Notes under the pieces: generated by a model
Seen by the model: only the letters and a program-made list of their open reading frames with translations
Databases searched by the model: none
Told to the model about the DNA's origin: nothing
Translations under genes and position numbers: made by a program
Source of the DNA: DATMNI01 sp035570275
GTDB taxonomy: Bacteria > Acidobacteriota > Terriglobia > Bryobacterales > Bryobacteraceae
Assembly (NCBI GenBank): GCA_035570275.1
Contig: DATMNI010000315.1
Location: forward strand, 1 to 21,846
DNA length: 21,846 nucleotides
Direction of reading: 5' to 3'
Shown here: in pieces, positions 21,378 to 21,846 of the stretch
Layout: each line of letters starts with the position of its first letter
How positions within the stretch are numbered: position 1 is the first letter of the stretch

Positions 21378-21696
21378 CTAGGGTCAATACGGTTCACTTA
21401 GAGCCCTTGAGTGGCCGATCACAAATCGCCGGCTTCTCGTCCAAGCGGCCTTATGTGGGTGCCGGACACGAGCCTCCTGAACTCGCCGCCGCGCAAACAC
21501 GCAGCAGACGACAACTTTCACGGTTTGCCAGTCCTCGGTTCAGGGAGCGCGGCAGGGCCGTCTTCTGGTTTGCCTGGTTTGCCGAAGTACATTAAGGAAC
21601 GCTGAACCCGTTCAAAGAGCGATCTCTCTAGATCGTCCCGCGCCTCACCCCACCAGCGTCACGCCGCGCGCCTAAAGTGAACGGTATTGAGCCCAG
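21378..21696. mobile_element. 319-bp segment with terminal inverted repeats (MITE-like or IS remnant)
   Basis: The left end (21378-21401) reads CTAGGGTCAATACGGTTCAC then TTAG. The right end (21672-21696), read on the opposite strand, gives CTGGGCTCAATACCGTTCAC then TTTAG. They match at about 20 of 24 positions. The interior has no recognisable transposase; its longest frame (21411-21605) has no family features. No target duplication is obvious. The ends look like those of an IS that has lost its gene, or of a miniature element mobilised by one elsewhere. Confidence 0.55.
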
Positions 21697-21731
21697 GGCG
21701 GATTCAAAAGGCAAGATTTCACGCCAAGCCG

Positions 21732-21846
21732 GTAGAGTAGGAGAGAGGGCGACAACTTGCGGTGCGACCCACTCTCCCCTCGTCGAACCGGACAAGCGGA
21801 TTTCCCGACATCCGGCTCTCCTGAAAACGTATTGCCGCAGGCATTC
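21732..21846 (-). mobile_element. 3' end of a group II intron (domains V-VI), body beyond the right edge
   Basis: On the minus strand a domain V-like hairpin (21818-21785) is followed by a domain VI-like stem: GGGGAGAG (21779-21772) pairs with CTCTCTCC (21747-21740). After it comes TACTCTAC, with an A (21738) seven bases before a likely 3' boundary at 21732 that ends in AC, matching the branch-point and AY-end rules. Domains I-IV and any reverse transcriptase/maturase would be at higher coordinates, outside the window. The 3' flank lies 35 bases from the inverted-repeat element at 21378-21696. Confidence 0.7.
21785..21818 (-). ncRNA. Group II intron domain V hairpin
   Basis: 34 bases, beginning GAGCCGGATG with the catalytic AGC triad at positions 2-4. 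It has a central GAAA tetraloop and ends GTCCGGTTC, with a two-base bulge region before it. Length, tetraloop and both terminal strands match the domain V consensus. One C-C opposition in the upper stem is a deviation. The hairpin forms the metal-binding active site of the ribozyme. Confidence 0.75.

Noticed and set aside
1..21846. CRISPR arrays
   Set aside because: No regularly spaced identical repeats with unique spacers were found; repeats present are palindromic dispersed elements or short tandem units.

Overview
The window looks like a piece of chromosome from a high-GC, free-living heterotroph. The best fit is an acidobacterium of the Solibacter/Bryobacter type. This placement is inferred from gene content (twin-arginine-exported sugar isomerase and amidohydrolase, FG-GAP/VCBS propeller, M13 lipoprotein peptidase, PYROXD2-like oxidoreductase, RES toxin module) and from many short palindromic dispersed repeats between genes. 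No rRNA or marker protein is present to prove it.

Layout. The left edge (2-106) is the last 34 codons of an NtrC-type sigma-54 activator, followed at once by a 130-bp nested palindrome. Two overlapping plus-strand genes follow (259-2020): an exported xylose-isomerase-like TIM-barrel protein and an exported amidohydrolase. Next comes an ABC-2-like membrane protein (2125-3201), convergent across a perfect hairpin with a secreted seven-bladed FG-GAP protein (3366-5411, minus). About 900 bp of gene-poor, AT-richer DNA (5412-6316) carries nested inverted repeats. The minus strand then has a PYROXD2-like FAD oxidoreductase and a full-length glycogen branching enzyme (glgB). glgB diverges, with only 19 bp between start codons, from a plus-strand adenosine deaminase-family gene. 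After a repeat-rich gap with a tRNA-3'-end-like fragment comes an M13 metallopeptidase lipoprotein (11470-13530).

The stretch 13531-14723 is decayed: tandem repeats, a possible 66-codon ORF, a frameshifted and truncated Tat-type sugar isomerase, and a second copy of a palindromic repeat. Beyond it are an unrecognised 195-aa protein, a ROK sugar kinase, a RES/Xre-type toxin-antitoxin pair (16507-17407), a divergent YchF-like GTPase directly downstream of a MoxR AAA+ ATPase, and an exported M24B aminopeptidase P-type enzyme.

The right edge (21378-21846) looks mobile. A 319-bp segment is bounded by about 24-bp imperfect inverted repeats. Next to it, on the minus strand, are sequences matching domains V and VI of a group II intron, whose body and any reverse transcriptase would lie beyond the right edge.

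Themes: carbohydrate handling (glgB, ROK kinase, sugar isomerases), exported peptidases (M13, M24B), and a dense set of intergenic palindromic repeats in at least three families, some nested and some overlapping gene ends. No complete new defence or biosynthetic system is visible. The most notable items are the RES-Xre module, the intron end, and the nested palindromes.
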